DNA of 5,106 nucleotides from an uncultured Alphaproteobacteria bacterium (lineage in GTDB: Bacteria; Pseudomonadota; Alphaproteobacteria; Caulobacterales; Parvularculaceae): NCBI GenBank assembly GCA_938003575.1, contig CALKYG010000255.1, forward strand, positions 1 through 5,106, written 5' to 3'. Within the stretch, counting starts at the first letter, position 1. Every line of letters begins with the position of its first letter. The notes beneath the pieces were generated by a model. That model ran no database searches, had not been told where the DNA came from, and worked only from the letters and a program-made list of their open reading frames with translations. Below, in pieces: positions 4,831-5,106 of the stretch. Both the position numbers and the translations under genes were made by a program.

Positions 4831-5019
4831 ATGGCTGTTAAGAAGAAGGTAAAAAAAGCCGCCAGGAAACCGCGCGGCAAGCGCATGACCGGGGGAAGCG
4901 GGTGGGAACTGACACCTACCAAGGGGCGTTCTCGATCGTTCAAGGGCACCCTTCTTAAAACGATCAACATTGGTTCGAAGCGGATCGCAATATTCAACGT
5001 CCCGAAAAGATTTTCATAG
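4831..5019 (+). CDS. Small highly basic orphan protein
   Basis: A 62-residue protein that I do not recognise. It has 12 lysines and 7 arginines against a single acidic residue (Glu26), so it is strongly cationic. Residues 3-18 form a Lys/Ala/Arg-rich tail (KKKVKKAARKPRGK) resembling histone-H1-like or ribosome/nucleic-acid-binding tails. Residues 40-57 (TLLKTINIGSKRIAIFNV) look like a beta hairpin turning at GSK, preceded by a glycine/serine linker around GGSGW. It has no signal peptide and no membrane helix. The ATG at 4831 has TGGAG only 3 nt upstream; an in-frame GTG at 4822 (three extra residues) is an alternative start. By hand count its G+C is 97 of 189 bases, well below its neighbours, and it uses rare-type codons (ATA, AGA, TCA), which hints at horizontal origin. 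DNA or RNA binding is a guess from charge only. Confidence 0.6.
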   Translation: MAVKKKVKKAARKPRGKRMTGGSGWELTPTKGRSRSFKGTLLKTINIGSKRIAIFNVPKRFS

Positions 5020-5031
5020 CCAGCTTGGTAA

Positions 5032-5102
5032 GGTGCATTAAGCGAATGCGCGATGCGCCGTACAATGACTGACGGTGCATTGCGGTCTGCGGCCTGATGC
5101 AC
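5032..5102. repeat. TGCAT repeat cluster with hairpin after the small gene
   Basis: GGTGCATT occurs at 5032-5039 and again at 5074-5081, and an inverted copy, ATGCAC, stands at 5097-5102. GTGCAT (5075-5080) and ATGCAC (5097-5102) form a 6-bp stem around a 16-nt loop, followed by TTTA at the window edge. GCATT-AAGCG-AATGC around 5035-5049 is a second small stem. This may be the terminator of the small gene or a repeat element that continues beyond the window. Confidence 0.35.
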
Positions 5103-5106
5103 TTTA

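Noticed and set aside
4803..5102. Minus-strand ORF of 99 codons opposite the small basic gene
   Set aside because: It has no ribosome site, and the plus-strand gene has a promoter, a ribosome site and biased composition. A hydrophobic C-terminus is expected from the reverse of lysine codons.

Overview
The window looks like part of an alphaproteobacterial chromosome. The evidence is the high G+C content of the conserved genes, the alphaproteobacterial character of the respiratory complex I subunits (including an N-terminally extended NuoD), and a ribosome-hibernation factor fused to a cold-shock-like domain. The genus cannot be fixed from this sequence. No transposase, integrase, CRISPR array, tRNA or rRNA was found.

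Left part (1-2659, minus strand): reading right to left there is a lipoprotein c-type cytochrome, then the start of the proton-pumping NADH:quinone oxidoreductase operon, nuoA-nuoB-nuoC-nuoD. nuoD runs off the left edge. The nuo genes are tightly packed (10-nt overlap A/B, 4-nt gap B/C, 1-nt overlap C/D), so they are probably translationally coupled. nuoA starts with TTG behind a strong Shine-Dalgarno sequence and has its own weak promoter candidate. The cytochrome sits 122 nt upstream on the same strand. Its partner is unknown; a respiratory electron-transfer role is an inference from its heme motif and its position.

Middle (2660-4273): about 580 bases of G+C-rich, hairpin-rich DNA without a supportable gene separate the cytochrome from two plus-strand genes. 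These are a small three-helix membrane protein of the GlsB/YeaQ/YmgE (transglycosylase-associated) family with a good extended -10 promoter, and an HPF/RaiA-type ribosome-associated protein with a C-terminal cold-shock-like domain. Both families are linked to stress or stationary phase. Two stable hairpins lie between them, one capped by a UUCG tetraloop.

Right part (4274-5106): 557 bases lie between the HPF gene and the next start. They contain a near-ideal RpoH (sigma-32) type promoter, CTTGAAA-N14-CCCATCT, with no convincing ORF behind it. About 100 nt downstream is a long hairpin, and the interval between can fold. The most economical reading is a heat-shock-controlled small RNA of roughly 130 nt, which is the most interesting item here. 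Beyond it lies a small, very basic, orphan protein of 62 residues with lower G+C and its own promoter, followed by a cluster of TGCAT repeats and a hairpin at the edge of the window.
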